DNA of 64,000 bases from Hyphomonadaceae bacterium (lineage in GTDB: Bacteria; Pseudomonadota; Alphaproteobacteria; Caulobacterales; Hyphomonadaceae): positions 124,001 through 188,000 of the forward strand of contig JALHLU010000001.1 of the NCBI GenBank assembly GCA_022844345.1. Reading direction: 5' to 3'. This document shows, one piece after another, positions 54,478 to 63,753 of this stretch (its first letter is position 1; every line of letters begins with the position of its first letter). Under the pieces are notes generated by a model, which saw only the letters and a list, made by a program, of their open reading frames with translations, was not told the DNA's origin and did no database searches. The position numbers and the translations under genes were made by a program.

Positions 54478-56823
54478 ATGAAAACACGTTCTGCGATGTT
54501 CGTGGCGGCTGCGACTCTCCTGATCGGGATCGGCGCAATTCAGTCAGCAAGCACCCAGGTTGTGCAGGCGCCGGCAACAAAGCCGTCAACCGCGCAGCCT
54601 TCGACCGCGAAACCCCAGCTGCAGCAACCTCAGATACAACTCCCTCAGACGCCGCAGACGCTGCCGAAGGTGAACCCCCAGCAGGTCAATCCGAATATCC
54701 TGCAGGACCCGCGGCTCACCATCCCGCTGACCCCGGTCATGTTGCAGCCTCTCCCCGGTTGGGCTGATCTTCACGCACACCCCGCCTCGCACCTGAGCTT
54801 CGGCGCGAATGCGAGCGGTGACAATGGAATCTTCTGGGGCAAGCCAGGTCTCAGTCTCGCAACATCCAATCTCAACGCCGACATGCCGACCTGCTCGCCC
54901 GACAAGCATGGCGGTTACGACGACGATGTCGTGCGCCACGAAACGCGCAAGACGGTGATCGGTACGATCGACAACATCACCGGCTACACGCACGGTCCAG
55001 GCGGCGCCCCTGGCTTCTCGAACTGGCCCAACTCGCGCAGCCTTACGCACCAGCAGATGCACATCACCATGCTGAAACGTGCGTTTGACGGCGGACAGCG
55101 GCTGATGATTGCAAGCGTCACCGACAACGAATTCCTGAGCGCGTTGTGGACCAAGATCGGCTACAACGCCGCTGGCAACCAGGTACCGCTGCACGACCCC
55201 AACTTCAACCTCCAGTCAGCGCGCCGGCAGCTCACCTTCATCAAGAGCCTTGTCCGCGCCAATCCGGACTGGATGGAAGTTGCGCTGACAGCCGCCGACG
55301 CCCGCCGCATCATCACCGACAACAAGATGGCGATCATCCTCAGCCTCGAGATGGATACGCTGTCGCCGCGCCAGGTTCTGGACCTCGTGCAGAACGATGG
55401 CGTGCGGCACGTCATTCCCATCCATCTGATCAACAACGAGATGGGTGGCGCGGCTGTCTACACGGACGCCTTCAACACGGCCAACGCCTTTGTGAACAGC
55501 ACGCGTCAGAGCGGCAACTGGAACAATCTCGGCTCCAACGGCTTCTTCAGCGTCCGCTATGACCCCAAACTTTCCGGCCGCCTCGGACGGCCGCAGACGC
55601 TCATCGCGGAGGGAGGCAACCTCGTTCAGGGCGGCGCCATATGGCCGAGGCAGGTCGATGACCCAGTCTGGGCTTCCCTCGACTACGACCGCCCGCTGTC
55701 TTCAGGCGGACACCGAAACGCGCTGGGCCTCACGACGACCGGAAAGACGCTCCTGCGTGACCTCGCCCAGCGTGGCATCCTGATCGACATCGCGCACATG
55801 GGTGAGAGTTCTGCAGACAGCGCGCTGAACTTCGCATCGATGAACAGCTACCCCGTCATGAATTCGCACACCGGCATGCGAAATCACGACGAGACAGCCT
55901 CCAACGAACGCGCACTGCCCTGGCGGCATCTGACGATCATCAAGCAGGTCGGGGGCGTGATCGGCCTCGGCACCGAAGGAACCAGCGGGCAGCAACCCAT
56001 CATCATCCAGCCGGCGATGCCGCAGAACACCGAGCTGGTGCGCTTCACCGGCGCCTATACGACTCGCCCATGGACGCCTGACTCGCTTCCGGGAAATCCG
56101 CTGGTCTCGAACCTGACCGTCACGATCAAGACCGGCGGCGACGACCTGCGCGGCGGCAACAACTGGGTGAAGGCCCGCGTCACGCTGGGCGCTCCCGGCG
56201 CGGCCACACGCGACCTGGAGTTCGACCTCAGCCGCGGCGCCAACTGGGCCAACGGCTCGACGAAATCGGCGACCTTTGCCCTGCCCGCCGGGACCCGGGC
56301 TGACGACATCCGGCGCTTTGCGCTTGTAACAAACCCGAATGGCAAGAACAGCGACTTCGACAGCCCGGACAACTGGAATGTCGATACCCTTCGCGTCGAC
56401 GCCACCCTGTCCGGCGTCGACACCATTGGATCATGGCTTGGCGAGTACAAGGAAGTGCTCGAGGCCATGGGCGGTCGCGGCGTCGCCATCGGGACTGACA
56501 TGAACGGCTTTGCACCCCAGGTGCCGTTTGCATCCCAGCCGGTGCGCTATCCGCTGACGGTGGCGCAACAGTTCCGCACCTGGAAGGCAGGCTACACACC
56601 GCCGGCTCTGACAGCGCCACGTATTGGTTCACGCGCGCTCGATTTCCAGCGGGATGGCGCGGCGCATTACGGCATGCTGGCCGATTTCATGCAGGCCGTA
56701 AGCCAGAAGCCTGACTCACAGGGCGCGATCAACGGGCTGTTCCGCTCGGCCAACGACGTCGTCGTGATGTGGGAGAAGGCCGACGCAAGGAAAGGCCAAC
56801 CCTTCACCATCCCACCGGGCTGA
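54478..56823 (+). CDS. M19-like metallohydrolase with inserted beta domain
   Basis: A 781-residue exported protein. After a signal peptide comes a Gln/Pro-rich stretch (about 33-85), then a TIM-barrel hydrolase with the renal-dipeptidase order of metal residues: DLHAHP near 99, a Glu in LSLEMDTL near 292, IDIAHMG near 440, NSHTGMR near 463 and GTDMNGF near 676. A foreign-looking segment of about 140 residues (about 510-654: IKTGGDDLRGGNNWVKARVTL ... DNWNVDTLRVDATL) interrupts the barrel between NERALPWRHLTIIKQVGGVIGLGTEG and the GTD motif; it looks like a PLAT/LH2-type beta sandwich. The gene is reversed relative to the mur genes. ATG at 54478 follows GAGGAGAG. Confidence 0.72.
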   Translation: MKTRSAMFVAAATLLIGIGAIQSASTQVVQAPATKPSTAQPSTAKPQLQQPQIQLPQTPQTLPKVNPQQVNPNILQDPRLTIPLTPVMLQPLPGWADLHAHPASHLSFGANASGDNGIFWGKPGLSLATSNLNADMPTCSPDKHGGYDDDVVRHETRKTVIGTIDNITGYTHGPGGAPGFSNWPNSRSLTHQQMHITMLKRAFDGGQRLMIASVTDNEFLSALWTKIGYNAAGNQVPLHDPNFNLQSARRQLTFIKSLVRANPDWMEVALTAADARRIITDNKMAIILSLEMDTLSPRQVLDLVQNDGVRHVIPIHLINNEMGGAAVYTDAFNTANAFVNSTRQSGNWNNLGSNGFFSVRYDPKLSGRLGRPQTLIAEGGNLVQGGAIWPRQVDDPVWASLDYDRPLSSGGHRNALGLTTTGKTLLRDLAQRGILIDIAHMGESSADSALNFASMNSYPVMNSHTGMRNHDETASNERALPWRHLTIIKQVGGVIGLGTEGTSGQQPIIIQPAMPQNTELVRFTGAYTTRPWTPDSLPGNPLVSNLTVTIKTGGDDLRGGNNWVKARVTLGAPGAATRDLEFDLSRGANWANGSTKSATFALPAGTRADDIRRFALVTNPNGKNSDFDSPDNWNVDTLRVDATLSGVDTIGSWLGEYKEVLEAMGGRGVAIGTDMNGFAPQVPFASQPVRYPLTVAQQFRTWKAGYTPPALTAPRIGSRALDFQRDGAAHYGMLADFMQAVSQKPDSQGAINGLFRSANDVVVMWEKADARKGQPFTIPPG

Positions 56824-56851
56824 TGTTGCCGGACTGTCCTGGGAAAGAATA

Positions 56852-56887
56852 CACGGGGCGCGCCAACCAAAATGGCGCGCACCCGTG
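56852..56887. terminator. Convergent hairpin between M19-like and DsrE genes
   Basis: An 8-bp perfect stem (GCGCGCCA / TGGCGCGC) extended by CACGGG / CCCGTG with one A bulge, in the gap between convergent genes. No T-tract on either side; likely a bidirectional terminator. Confidence 0.65.
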
Positions 56888-56904
56888 CTTCGTAAGAGTT
56901 CCGC

Positions 56905-57381
56905 CTAGAAATCGATGACCTTGTCCGCTTCAAGCATGAGCGCCGCTACGCCTTGATGACTTCCCAACGTGGCGCCCGGACGAAGGTCCGGCGCTGTCAT
57001 ACCTGCGAGCTCGGCGCAGTGCGGGCAGACCATGACCTTGCCGCCCGCGCCGACAAAATCCGACATCGCCTTGGAGATCGGCCCGCTATCGCCCCAGGTC
57101 AGGTCTCCGCGCTCGCGCTTGTCTGCAAGGCGCACACCCTCGCGATCCAGGAACACAGTCACGCTTGCGCCGGCCTTCTGCATGTTGGTTGCGAGCGAGA
57201 ATGCCATGAAGGCCGAGTGCAGGTCGTTCGTGAAACTTCCGAGGTGGACGACGATCTTCTGACTCTCCACCTGCTGCGCCATGGCAGGCCCCGCCGTCAG
57301 CGAAGCACACCCTGCGGCCAGCGGCGCCGCAGCAAGGACAGCTGCGAGAACGCGGCCAGTGAAGGATTGGAATGGTTGCAT
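56905..57381 (-). CDS. DsrE-family protein, exported
   Basis: A 158-residue protein with an N-terminal signal/lipoprotein-like region (VLAAVLAAAPLAAGCA) and one DsrE/TusD-like domain (about 45-155: IVVHLGSFTNDLHSAFMAFSLATNMQKAGASVTVFLDREGV). The conserved Cys pair CPHC near residue 125 could be the sulfur-handling site. The role is unknown: periplasmic DsrE-like proteins are poorly studied. It lies between murG and the M19-like gene; AAGGAG precedes the start. Confidence 0.8.
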   Translation of the reverse strand: MQPFQSFTGRVLAAVLAAAPLAAGCASLTAGPAMAQQVESQKIVVHLGSFTNDLHSAFMAFSLATNMQKAGASVTVFLDREGVRLADKRERGDLTWGDSGPISKAMSDFVGAGGKVMVCPHCAELAGMTAPDLRPGATLGSHQGVAALMLEADKVIDF

Positions 57382-57494
57382 GCGACAATCTCCTTATATT
57401 AGAGTTGTCTCATGTTTTCAGGCGGAGCGACTTCTTGGCTTGATGCCGATCAACCGCGCCCAGCCGGATGCCGGACTTGTGATGGCGCGCGGCG

Positions 57495-58613
57495 TCACAC
57501 CGCCTTCACGTCCGCCGCCTGCTCCGCAAGGTCCGCCAGATCTCGCGCCGCGTTCGGCTTGCCCAGCTGCCACGCCGCCTTGGCCCGCGCACGCAGGACG
57601 CCGGCATTGCTGATCCGTTCAAGCAAGAGCGGCGCAAACGTATCGACCGTAAACACCGGCTCGGGCACGACATCGGCCGCAGCCCCGGTCACCATGCCTT
57701 CGGCATTCGCCGTCTGGTGGTCGTCCATCGCAATACCAAGCGGAATGAGAATCGACGGCCGCCCGGCGATGGCGAGTTCCGTCACCGTCCCCGCGCCGGA
57801 GCGCGCGATGACGAGATGCGCCGCCGCCAACCGCTCATGCATGTCGGAGAAGAAGGACTCCACTGTCGCCTTGATTCCAGCATCTCGATACGCCGCACGT
57901 ACAACCTCAATCTGTTCTTCGCGCGCCTGCTGCACCACATTGAGCCGTGCGCGTTGAGCCTCGGGCAGCGACACGATCGCCCTTGGGATCACTTCTCCAA
58001 ACAGCCGCGCGCCCTGGCTTCCGCCCGTGATAAGAATGTTGAGCGGCCCAGTGTCCGAGAGCTCCGGATAAGCCGTCTCACGTACAGCCTTGATGGCGTT
58101 GCGCACCGGATTGCCGACCACGCGTCTGTGCTCCTCCGCGCCAGGCGGCAACCGGTCGAGGCGATCGAACCCGCACGCGACAAATTTCGCTGACTTCGCG
58201 AACAGCCGGTTCACGCGGCCGAGCACGGAGTTCTGCTCGTGAATGATGATCGGCAACCCCATCGCCCGCGCCGCCGACAGCGAGGGATAGCTGGGATAGC
58301 CGCCGAACCCGGCAATCAGCTTCGGCTTGGTCTTCTCGAAATTGCGCCGCGCCTCGGCCGTACCCTTGCGCAGCTTCAGCGCGGACGCGATCAGCTTGTG
58401 CGGCATCTTCGATCCGAAGGTCGCCGCTTCCACCTCCAGCCGCCAGTCGGCCGGAAAGTTGGTCGCGTATTTCTTGCCACGCTCGTCCGTGACCAGCGCC
58501 ACCTGCCAGCCGCGCGCACGCATTTCATCCGCGAAGGCCTGCGCGGGGAACATGTGCCCGCCGGTTCCGCCGGCCGCGATCACCACGAGAGGCTTTGTAG
58601 CTTCGGCCGTCAT
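57495..58613 (-). CDS. murG: UDP-GlcNAc--lipid I GlcNAc transferase
   Basis: A 372-residue GT28 glycosyltransferase making lipid II at the inner face of the cytoplasmic membrane. It has the N-terminal lipid-I loop AAGGTGGHMFPAQAFADEM, GGYPSYPSLSAARAMGLPIIIHEQNSVLGRVNRL, and the C-terminal ILITGGSQGARLFGEVIP and IARSGAGTVTELAIAGRPSILIPL segments of the donor site. The ATG overlaps the ftsW stop by four bases. It ends the first dcw segment; murC, normally next, is 3.2 kb away across two other genes. Confidence 0.97.
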   Translation of the reverse strand: MTAEATKPLVVIAAGGTGGHMFPAQAFADEMRARGWQVALVTDERGKKYATNFPADWRLEVEAATFGSKMPHKLIASALKLRKGTAEARRNFEKTKPKLIAGFGGYPSYPSLSAARAMGLPIIIHEQNSVLGRVNRLFAKSAKFVACGFDRLDRLPPGAEEHRRVVGNPVRNAIKAVRETAYPELSDTGPLNILITGGSQGARLFGEVIPRAIVSLPEAQRARLNVVQQAREEQIEVVRAAYRDAGIKATVESFFSDMHERLAAAHLVIARSGAGTVTELAIAGRPSILIPLGIAMDDHQTANAEGMVTGAAADVVPEPVFTVDTFAPLLLERISNAGVLRARAKAAWQLGKPNAARDLADLAEQAADVKAV

Positions 58614-59758
58614 GCATGCCTCAGATGAGCAATATGGGAGAGGGAGGATTCAGGCTGCCTGCGCGTGAGCGCAAGGGCGAGGCCCAGTGTCAACGCGCTG
58701 CCCAGCAGCGACGATCCGCCGGACGACACCAGCGGCAACGTCATGCCCTTGGGCGGGATCAGCGACAGGTTCACGGCCATGTTCACCGCCGCCTGCAGGC
58801 CGAAGATGGCGTAGAGCCCGACGCCGGCGGCTCGGCGATACATGTCTTTCTGGCGCGAAGCGTCCATCACGCCCTTGATGGAAATCACTGCAAACAGCAG
58901 CGTGAGCAACGCCAACAGGATGAGCCCGAACTCCTCGCCCGCGACGGAGTAGATGAAGTCGGTATGCGCGTCCGGCAGGATGCGCTTCACTCGCCCTTCG
59001 CCCGGACCGACGCCGAACATGCCGCCACGCTCGATCGCCATGCGCGCCACATCGATCTGGAAGGTGTCGTTCGCATCTGGATTGATGAAAGAGTTGATGC
59101 GGAACCGCACGTGCGGAAGCAGGAAGTAGAGCCCCGTGCCCAGCAGCGATCCGCCGATGACGAAGCCTGTGGCCCACAGCCATGGAAGACCGGTGACGAA
59201 GAACACGATGATGAACGCCGCCGTAAGGAGCGCTGCCTGCCCCACATCAGGTTGAAGCAGGAGAAGGCCGACAGTCGCCGCATAGAACGCAAAGGCAATC
59301 GGCGCCCACGGTCCCGCCGGGAATTTCTCGCGCTGTGCCAGCAGCCACGCTGTCATCACCACCAGCGCAGGCTTCACGATTTCCGACGGCTGGAACGTCG
59401 TGCCCCAGAGATAGAGCCAGCGGCGCGCGCCTTTCGCCTCGTGCCCGAACACAAGTAGCCCCGCCATAAGAAGGAAGCAGAGCACGAACAGAATGCCACA
59501 CACCCGTCGCGCCCAGACCGGACCCAGCAGCGACGCGCCTATCAGAACGCCGGACGCCATAGTGACGAAGAACGCCTGGCGATAGACGAAGTAGAATGGG
59601 TCATCGAGCCTGAGCTTGTTCGCGGCGGCTGGACCCGCCGCCAGCGACAGCACCATCCCCGCGCCCAGAAGTATCAGCGCAGCTGCAATGAGCCCCTTGT
59701 CGACGGTGCGCCACCACTCGGCGATGGGCGACCTGTCAGACCTCTTGAACACCTGCAT
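58610..59758 (-). CDS. ftsW: Septal SEDS glycosyltransferase FtsW
   Basis: A 382-residue polytopic SEDS-family peptidoglycan polymerase for septation. About ten hydrophobic helices are visible, with family signatures KGARRWLYLWGTTFQPSEIVKPALV near residue 120, RINSFINPDANDTFQIDVARMAIERGGMFGVGPGEG, DFIYSVAGEEFGLI and SLIPPKGMTLPLVSSGGSSLLGSALTLGLAL. It lies between murD and murG, as usual, and overlaps murG by four bases. Confidence 0.96.
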   Translation of the reverse strand: MQVFKRSDRSPIAEWWRTVDKGLIAAALILLGAGMVLSLAAGPAAANKLRLDDPFYFVYRQAFFVTMASGVLIGASLLGPVWARRVCGILFVLCFLLMAGLLVFGHEAKGARRWLYLWGTTFQPSEIVKPALVVMTAWLLAQREKFPAGPWAPIAFAFYAATVGLLLLQPDVGQAALLTAAFIIVFFVTGLPWLWATGFVIGGSLLGTGLYFLLPHVRFRINSFINPDANDTFQIDVARMAIERGGMFGVGPGEGRVKRILPDAHTDFIYSVAGEEFGLILLALLTLLFAVISIKGVMDASRQKDMYRRAAGVGLYAIFGLQAAVNMAVNLSLIPPKGMTLPLVSSGGSSLLGSALTLGLALALTRRQPESSLSHIAHLRHA

Positions 59759-59767
59759 GGCGTGGGC

Positions 59768-61186
59768 CTAGGCGGGCTCAGTCGGGGTGCGGCGCTTCAC
59801 CAGCTTTGCCGCTTCCTGACGGAAGGCGTTGCCGCGTTGTTCAAAGTCGCGGAACTGGTCGAAGCTGGCGCAGGCCGGCGAGAACAGGACGACGGGGTTG
59901 GCTTCACCGCTCGCGCGCGCATCGTTGAAGGCAGCCTCGACGGCGGCATCCAGCGTGCGGCACTTCACATGCTCGAGCTTGTCGCCGAGCGCGCGTGCGA
60001 ACGCCTCGGTGGACTCACCGATCAGGTAGGCCTTGCGGATCTGGCCGAACAGCGGAGCGAGGTCGTCGATTCCCTCCTCCTTCGGACGGCCGCCGACAAT
60101 CCACCAGGCATTCGGAAAAGCGCGGATCGCCTGCTCGGCCGCCTGTGCGTTGGTCGCCTTCGAGTCGTTGATGAAGCGCACCCCCTCGATCGCCCCGATT
60201 GTCTCAAGGCGATGCGGCAAGCCCGGGAAAGTCAGGATCGCCGCGATTATGTCGGACGGCTCAAGGCCCAGCGCGCGGCAGGCGGCATAGGCGGCAGCGA
60301 CGTTCTGGTGGTTGTGGCGGCCTGGAAGCGCGCGCGCCGTCGAGATATCGACCGGCGGCTCAGCGCGGCCCGACAGCGAATCCTGCAGCATGCCATCCAG
60401 AACTGCGACACCGCGGCCAAGGCCATACTCGGCGGAGACGGGGATCACACGGCGCAGCCCCTCGCACGACAGCTGCGTCGCCATCACGCCGGAACGCGTA
60501 TCGTCGACGCCGACGATGGCGATATCGTCCGGCCCCTGGTTGCGGAAGATGCGGCGCTTGGCGCTGACATACCCGTCCATGCCGCCGTGGCGCGACAGAT
60601 GGTCGGGCGACAGGTTCAGCATCACGGCGACGTCGCAGCGCAGGCTCTCGGCGAGATCGAGCTGGTAGCTCGACAGTTCGAGCACATAGATCGCCGCGCC
60701 GTGCAGCCTTTCGAGATCAAGCACGCCGACGCCGATATTGCCGCCGACGCGAACATCCTTGCCGTTGGCCTTCAGGATATGGCCGATCAGCGCGGTCACG
60801 GTCGACTTGCCGTTGGTTCCGGTGATGCCGACGATGCGCGGCCGGTCAATTTCCTTGAGGTCGTTCACGGCGCGGGCGAACAGTTCCATGTCGCCGATAA
60901 CCGGCACGCCCAGCATCTGCGCCATGCGCACAAAGCGGTGCGGCTCTGGGAAGCGCAGCGGGATGCCCGGCGAGAGCACGAGCGCGGCGAAGGTCTGCCA
61001 GTCACGGCGGTTGAGGTCGACCAGCGGCACGCCCGCAGCTTCAGCCGCCTTGCGCGCATTCTCGTTGTCGTCCCACGCACACACGCGGGCGCCGCCGGCC
61101 ATCAAGGCCTTGGCCGTCGCGATGCCCGACCTGCCAAGGCCGAACACTGCGATTTCCTTGCCCTCGAATGCGTGGACGGGGATCAC
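59768..61186 (-). CDS. murD: UDP-N-acetylmuramoylalanine--D-glutamate ligase
   Basis: A 472-residue Mur ligase adding D-glutamate. It has the N-terminal Rossmann domain (IAVFGLGRSGIATAKALMAGGARVCAWDDN), the ATP motif GITGTNGKSTVTALIGHILK near residue 122, the central-domain LSPDHLSRHGGMDGY and a C-terminal domain with INDSKATNAQAAEQAI and VVLFSPACASFDQF. Length is a little above E. coli MurD (438). It sits 9 bases upstream of ftsW and 7 bases downstream of mraY. Confidence 0.97.
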   Translation of the reverse strand: MIPVHAFEGKEIAVFGLGRSGIATAKALMAGGARVCAWDDNENARKAAEAAGVPLVDLNRRDWQTFAALVLSPGIPLRFPEPHRFVRMAQMLGVPVIGDMELFARAVNDLKEIDRPRIVGITGTNGKSTVTALIGHILKANGKDVRVGGNIGVGVLDLERLHGAAIYVLELSSYQLDLAESLRCDVAVMLNLSPDHLSRHGGMDGYVSAKRRIFRNQGPDDIAIVGVDDTRSGVMATQLSCEGLRRVIPVSAEYGLGRGVAVLDGMLQDSLSGRAEPPVDISTARALPGRHNHQNVAAAYAACRALGLEPSDIIAAILTFPGLPHRLETIGAIEGVRFINDSKATNAQAAEQAIRAFPNAWWIVGGRPKEEGIDDLAPLFGQIRKAYLIGESTEAFARALGDKLEHVKCRTLDAAVEAAFNDARASGEANPVVLFSPACASFDQFRDFEQRGNAFRQEAAKLVKRRTPTEPA

Positions 61187-61193
61187 GTGGGGC

Positions 61194-62324
61194 TCACCTC
61201 AGACGCAGCGTGGCGAGGCCCACGAGGGCGAGGAGGAAGGCAATGATCCAGAAGCGGATGACGACGGTCGGTTCCGACCAGCCCAGCTTCTCGAAATGGT
61301 GGTGCACCGGCGCCATCTTGAAGAAGCGCTTTCCGGTAGCCTTGAAGTAGACGACCTGGATGATGACCGACAGCGCCTCGAACAGGAACAGCCCGCCGAC
61401 GATGGCCAGCACCATCTCGTGCTTCACGCACACCGCCATCGCGCCGAGGCAACCGCCCAACGCCAGCGAACCCGTGTCACCCATGAATACCTTGGCCGGC
61501 GGAGCGTTGTACCAGAGGAAGCCAAGCCCTCCGCCGACAAGCGCCCCCATCACCACCGAGAGTTCCGCCGTTCCCGGCGTGGGCGTCAGCAGGAGATAGT
61601 CAGCCAGGCGCGGCGTGCCGGTGGCGTAGGCGATGAAGCCGAACGTGGCGCCCGCGATCATCACCGGCCCGATGGCAAGGCCATCAAGCCCGTCGGTGAA
61701 GTTCACTGCATTGCCGGCGCCGACGATCACGAAAGCCCCGAACGCGATGAAGCCATAGATCGTCAGGTCAAACATGAAGTCTTTCAGGAAGGGCAGCGCG
61801 AGGCCGGTGGCGTATCCAGGAAGCGGCTCGACCTTCAGCGTGCCATTGGCGATGGCCTGCGCCGTCGTCTCCTGCGCGTAGTGCGAGATCCAGAACACGG
61901 CGACGCCGGCGATGACGAATTCCATCAGCAGCCGCACCTTGCCGGACAGGCCCGCCGTGCCCTTCTTTGTGACCTTCTGGTAATCGTCGATGAAGCCAAC
62001 GGCGCAGAAGCCGATCGTCACGAACAGGACGATCCAGATGTACTGGTTTGTGAGGTCCGCCCACAGCAGCGTCCCCGACAGGATGCCCAGGAGGATGAGG
62101 AAGCCGCCCATGGTGGGCGTGCCCTTCTTCGACTGGTGGCTTTCAGGCCCATCGGAGCGGATGGGCTGGCCCTTGCCCTGGCGCGCGCGCAGCCAGGCAA
62201 TCATCGGCGCGCCGAAGAGCAGCGTCAGGATCAGGCCCGTCGCAAGGCCAAGCGCCACCCGGAAGGTGATGAAGCTGAACAGGTTCAAGTCGCCGCCATA
62301 CGGCGACAGGAGGTGATACAGCAT
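61194..62324 (-). CDS. mraY: Phospho-MurNAc-pentapeptide translocase
   Basis: A 376-residue polytopic transferase making lipid I on undecaprenyl phosphate. Ten hydrophobic helices and the family motifs are present: [30 protein letters not shown] with the catalytic Asp pair region, [17 protein letters not shown] and [12 protein letters not shown], and [24 protein letters not shown]. It begins one base after the murF stop. Confidence 0.97.
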   Translation of the reverse strand: MLYHLLSPYGGDLNLFSFITFRVALGLATGLILTLLFGAPMIAWLRARQGKGQPIRSDGPESHQSKKGTPTMGGFLILLGILSGTLLWADLTNQYIWIVLFVTIGFCAVGFIDDYQKVTKKGTAGLSGKVRLLMEFVIAGVAVFWISHYAQETTAQAIANGTLKVEPLPGYATGLALPFLKDFMFDLTIYGFIAFGAFVIVGAGNAVNFTDGLDGLAIGPVMIAGATFGFIAYATGTPRLADYLLLTPTPGTAELSVVMGALVGGGLGFLWYNAPPAKVFMGDTGSLALGGCLGAMAVCVKHEMVLAIVGGLFLFEALSVIIQVVYFKATGKRFFKMAPVHHHFEKLGWSEPTVVIRFWIIAFLLALVGLATLRLR

Positions 62325-62325
62325 C

Positions 62326-63753
62326 TTAGGCCCCTGACGCCTTTTGCGGTCCTGCGGCAGTCTGGCTCATCTGCCGCAACGCCGATCCAACACGCGCCAT
62401 GCCGGATGCATTCGAGCCTTTGATCAAGACCACGTCGCCCGGTTCTAACCAGCTTTTCACGACTTCCGCCGCTTCTGCCGGACCTGTGACATGAACGACT
62501 CTGATGGATGCGTCACGCGCGCGCAGTTCGTCGGCAAGATGCTTCATCTCCTCGCCCGAAAGCACCGCGACCGAAGCCTTCGCGGAAAGAATTGCGCCGG
62601 CAAGCCCGGCATGAAGCGCAGCGCTGCCCTCGCCGAGTTCCCGCATCTCGCCTAACGCAACGATCTTGCGTCCCGGCCTGCGAGCCAGACCTTCGATGGC
62701 GGCGCGCATGGATTCCGGGTTGGCGTTGTAGGCGTCGTCGACCAGCGTCACTTCGCCACCCTGCAGCAGCGCGAGCGTCTCGGCGGTGCCGCGACCGGCA
62801 GGAGGGGCATAGCCCGAAAGCGCTTCTGCCGCATGGCGCGGCGCGATGCCCGTGATGGCGGCGGCGATCAGCGCCAGCGCGGCGTTGGCGGCCCAGTGCT
62901 CGCCCACGGCATCAAGACTGACCGTGACCTCCTCACCCATCACATCGATCGCAATGCGCGAGGTGTAGCCATCTGTTTCATAGGCGACCGGCGATGCGGC
63001 GTGCTTCTCGCGCGCGCCGCCATAGGTGAACACTTCGGCAGTCGGCTGCAGCTCCAGCGCCCGCCGCTTCAGCCGCTCGAAGAAATAGTCCTTTATGGGC
63101 AGGATGGCCGATCCGCCAGGAACGAGACCTGCGAAAATCTGGGACTTCTCATCCGCCACGCCCTCAAGCGAGCCCATGCCCTGGAGGTGGGCCGGCGCGA
63201 TGCGCGTGATCATGGCCAGGTGCGGACGCACCATGGCCGAGCGCGGGGCGATCTCGCCGGGCGTGTTCATGCCGATCTCGAAGATCGCACGCTCCGTCTC
63301 GCGGGCCATGCGGGCGAGCGTCAGCGGGACGCCCCAGTGATTGTTGAACGACTTGTCCGACCAGTGCGCCCGGCCAGCGGCGCGGAAGATTCGCGCCAGC
63401 ATTTCCTTCACGCTGGTCTTGCCGACCGAACCGGTGATCGCCGCGCAGGTAGCGCTGGTGCGCGCCCGCGCCGCAAGTCCAAGACGTTCGAGCGCGGGGA
63501 GAACGTCGTCCACCACCAGACCCGGCCGCCCTGCCAGCACATCGCGCGAGACAAAGGCTGCGCCCGCGCCGGCGGCGAAAGCGTTGTCCACAAAATCATG
63601 CCCGTCGCGCGCATCCTTCAGCGCAACGAACAGATCGCCCGGCGCAATCGAGCGCGTGTCGATAGACACCCCGTTGATCGCCCAGTCGCCATGGGCCTTG
63701 CCGCCGGTTGCGGCAGCGGCTTCGGCGGACGTCCAGAGAGGGGAATCAGCCAA
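62326..63753 (-). CDS. murF: UDP-MurNAc-tripeptide--D-alanyl-D-alanine ligase
   Basis: A 475-residue Mur ligase adding D-Ala-D-Ala to the stem peptide. It has the N-terminal domain ([34 protein letters not shown]), the ATP motif [25 protein letters not shown] and the C-terminal [17 protein letters not shown] and [11 protein letters not shown] segments. I prefer the TTG at 63753: it has GGGAGG five to ten bases before it and overlaps the murE stop by eight bases. An ATG at 63792 would add 13 residues inside murE. Confidence 0.95.
   Translation of the reverse strand: MADSPLWTSAEAAAATGGKAHGDWAINGVSIDTRSIAPGDLFVALKDARDGHDFVDNAFAAGAGAAFVSRDVLAGRPGLVVDDVLPALERLGLAARARTSATCAAITGSVGKTSVKEMLARIFRAAGRAHWSDKSFNNHWGVPLTLARMARETERAIFEIGMNTPGEIAPRSAMVRPHLAMITRIAPAHLQGMGSLEGVADEKSQIFAGLVPGGSAILPIKDYFFERLKRRALELQPTAEVFTYGGAREKHAASPVAYETDGYTSRIAIDVMGEEVTVSLDAVGEHWAANAALALIAAAITGIAPRHAAEALSGYAPPAGRGTAETLALLQGGEVTLVDDAYNANPESMRAAIEGLARRPGRKIVALGEMRELGEGSAALHAGLAGAILSAKASVAVLSGEEMKHLADELRARDASIRVVHVTGPAEAAEVVKSWLEPGDVVLIKGSNASGMARVGSALRQMSQTAAGPQKASGA

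Noticed and set aside
59762-61246. 494-codon plus-strand frame over murD
   Set aside because: Antisense to a complete MurD with all motifs.
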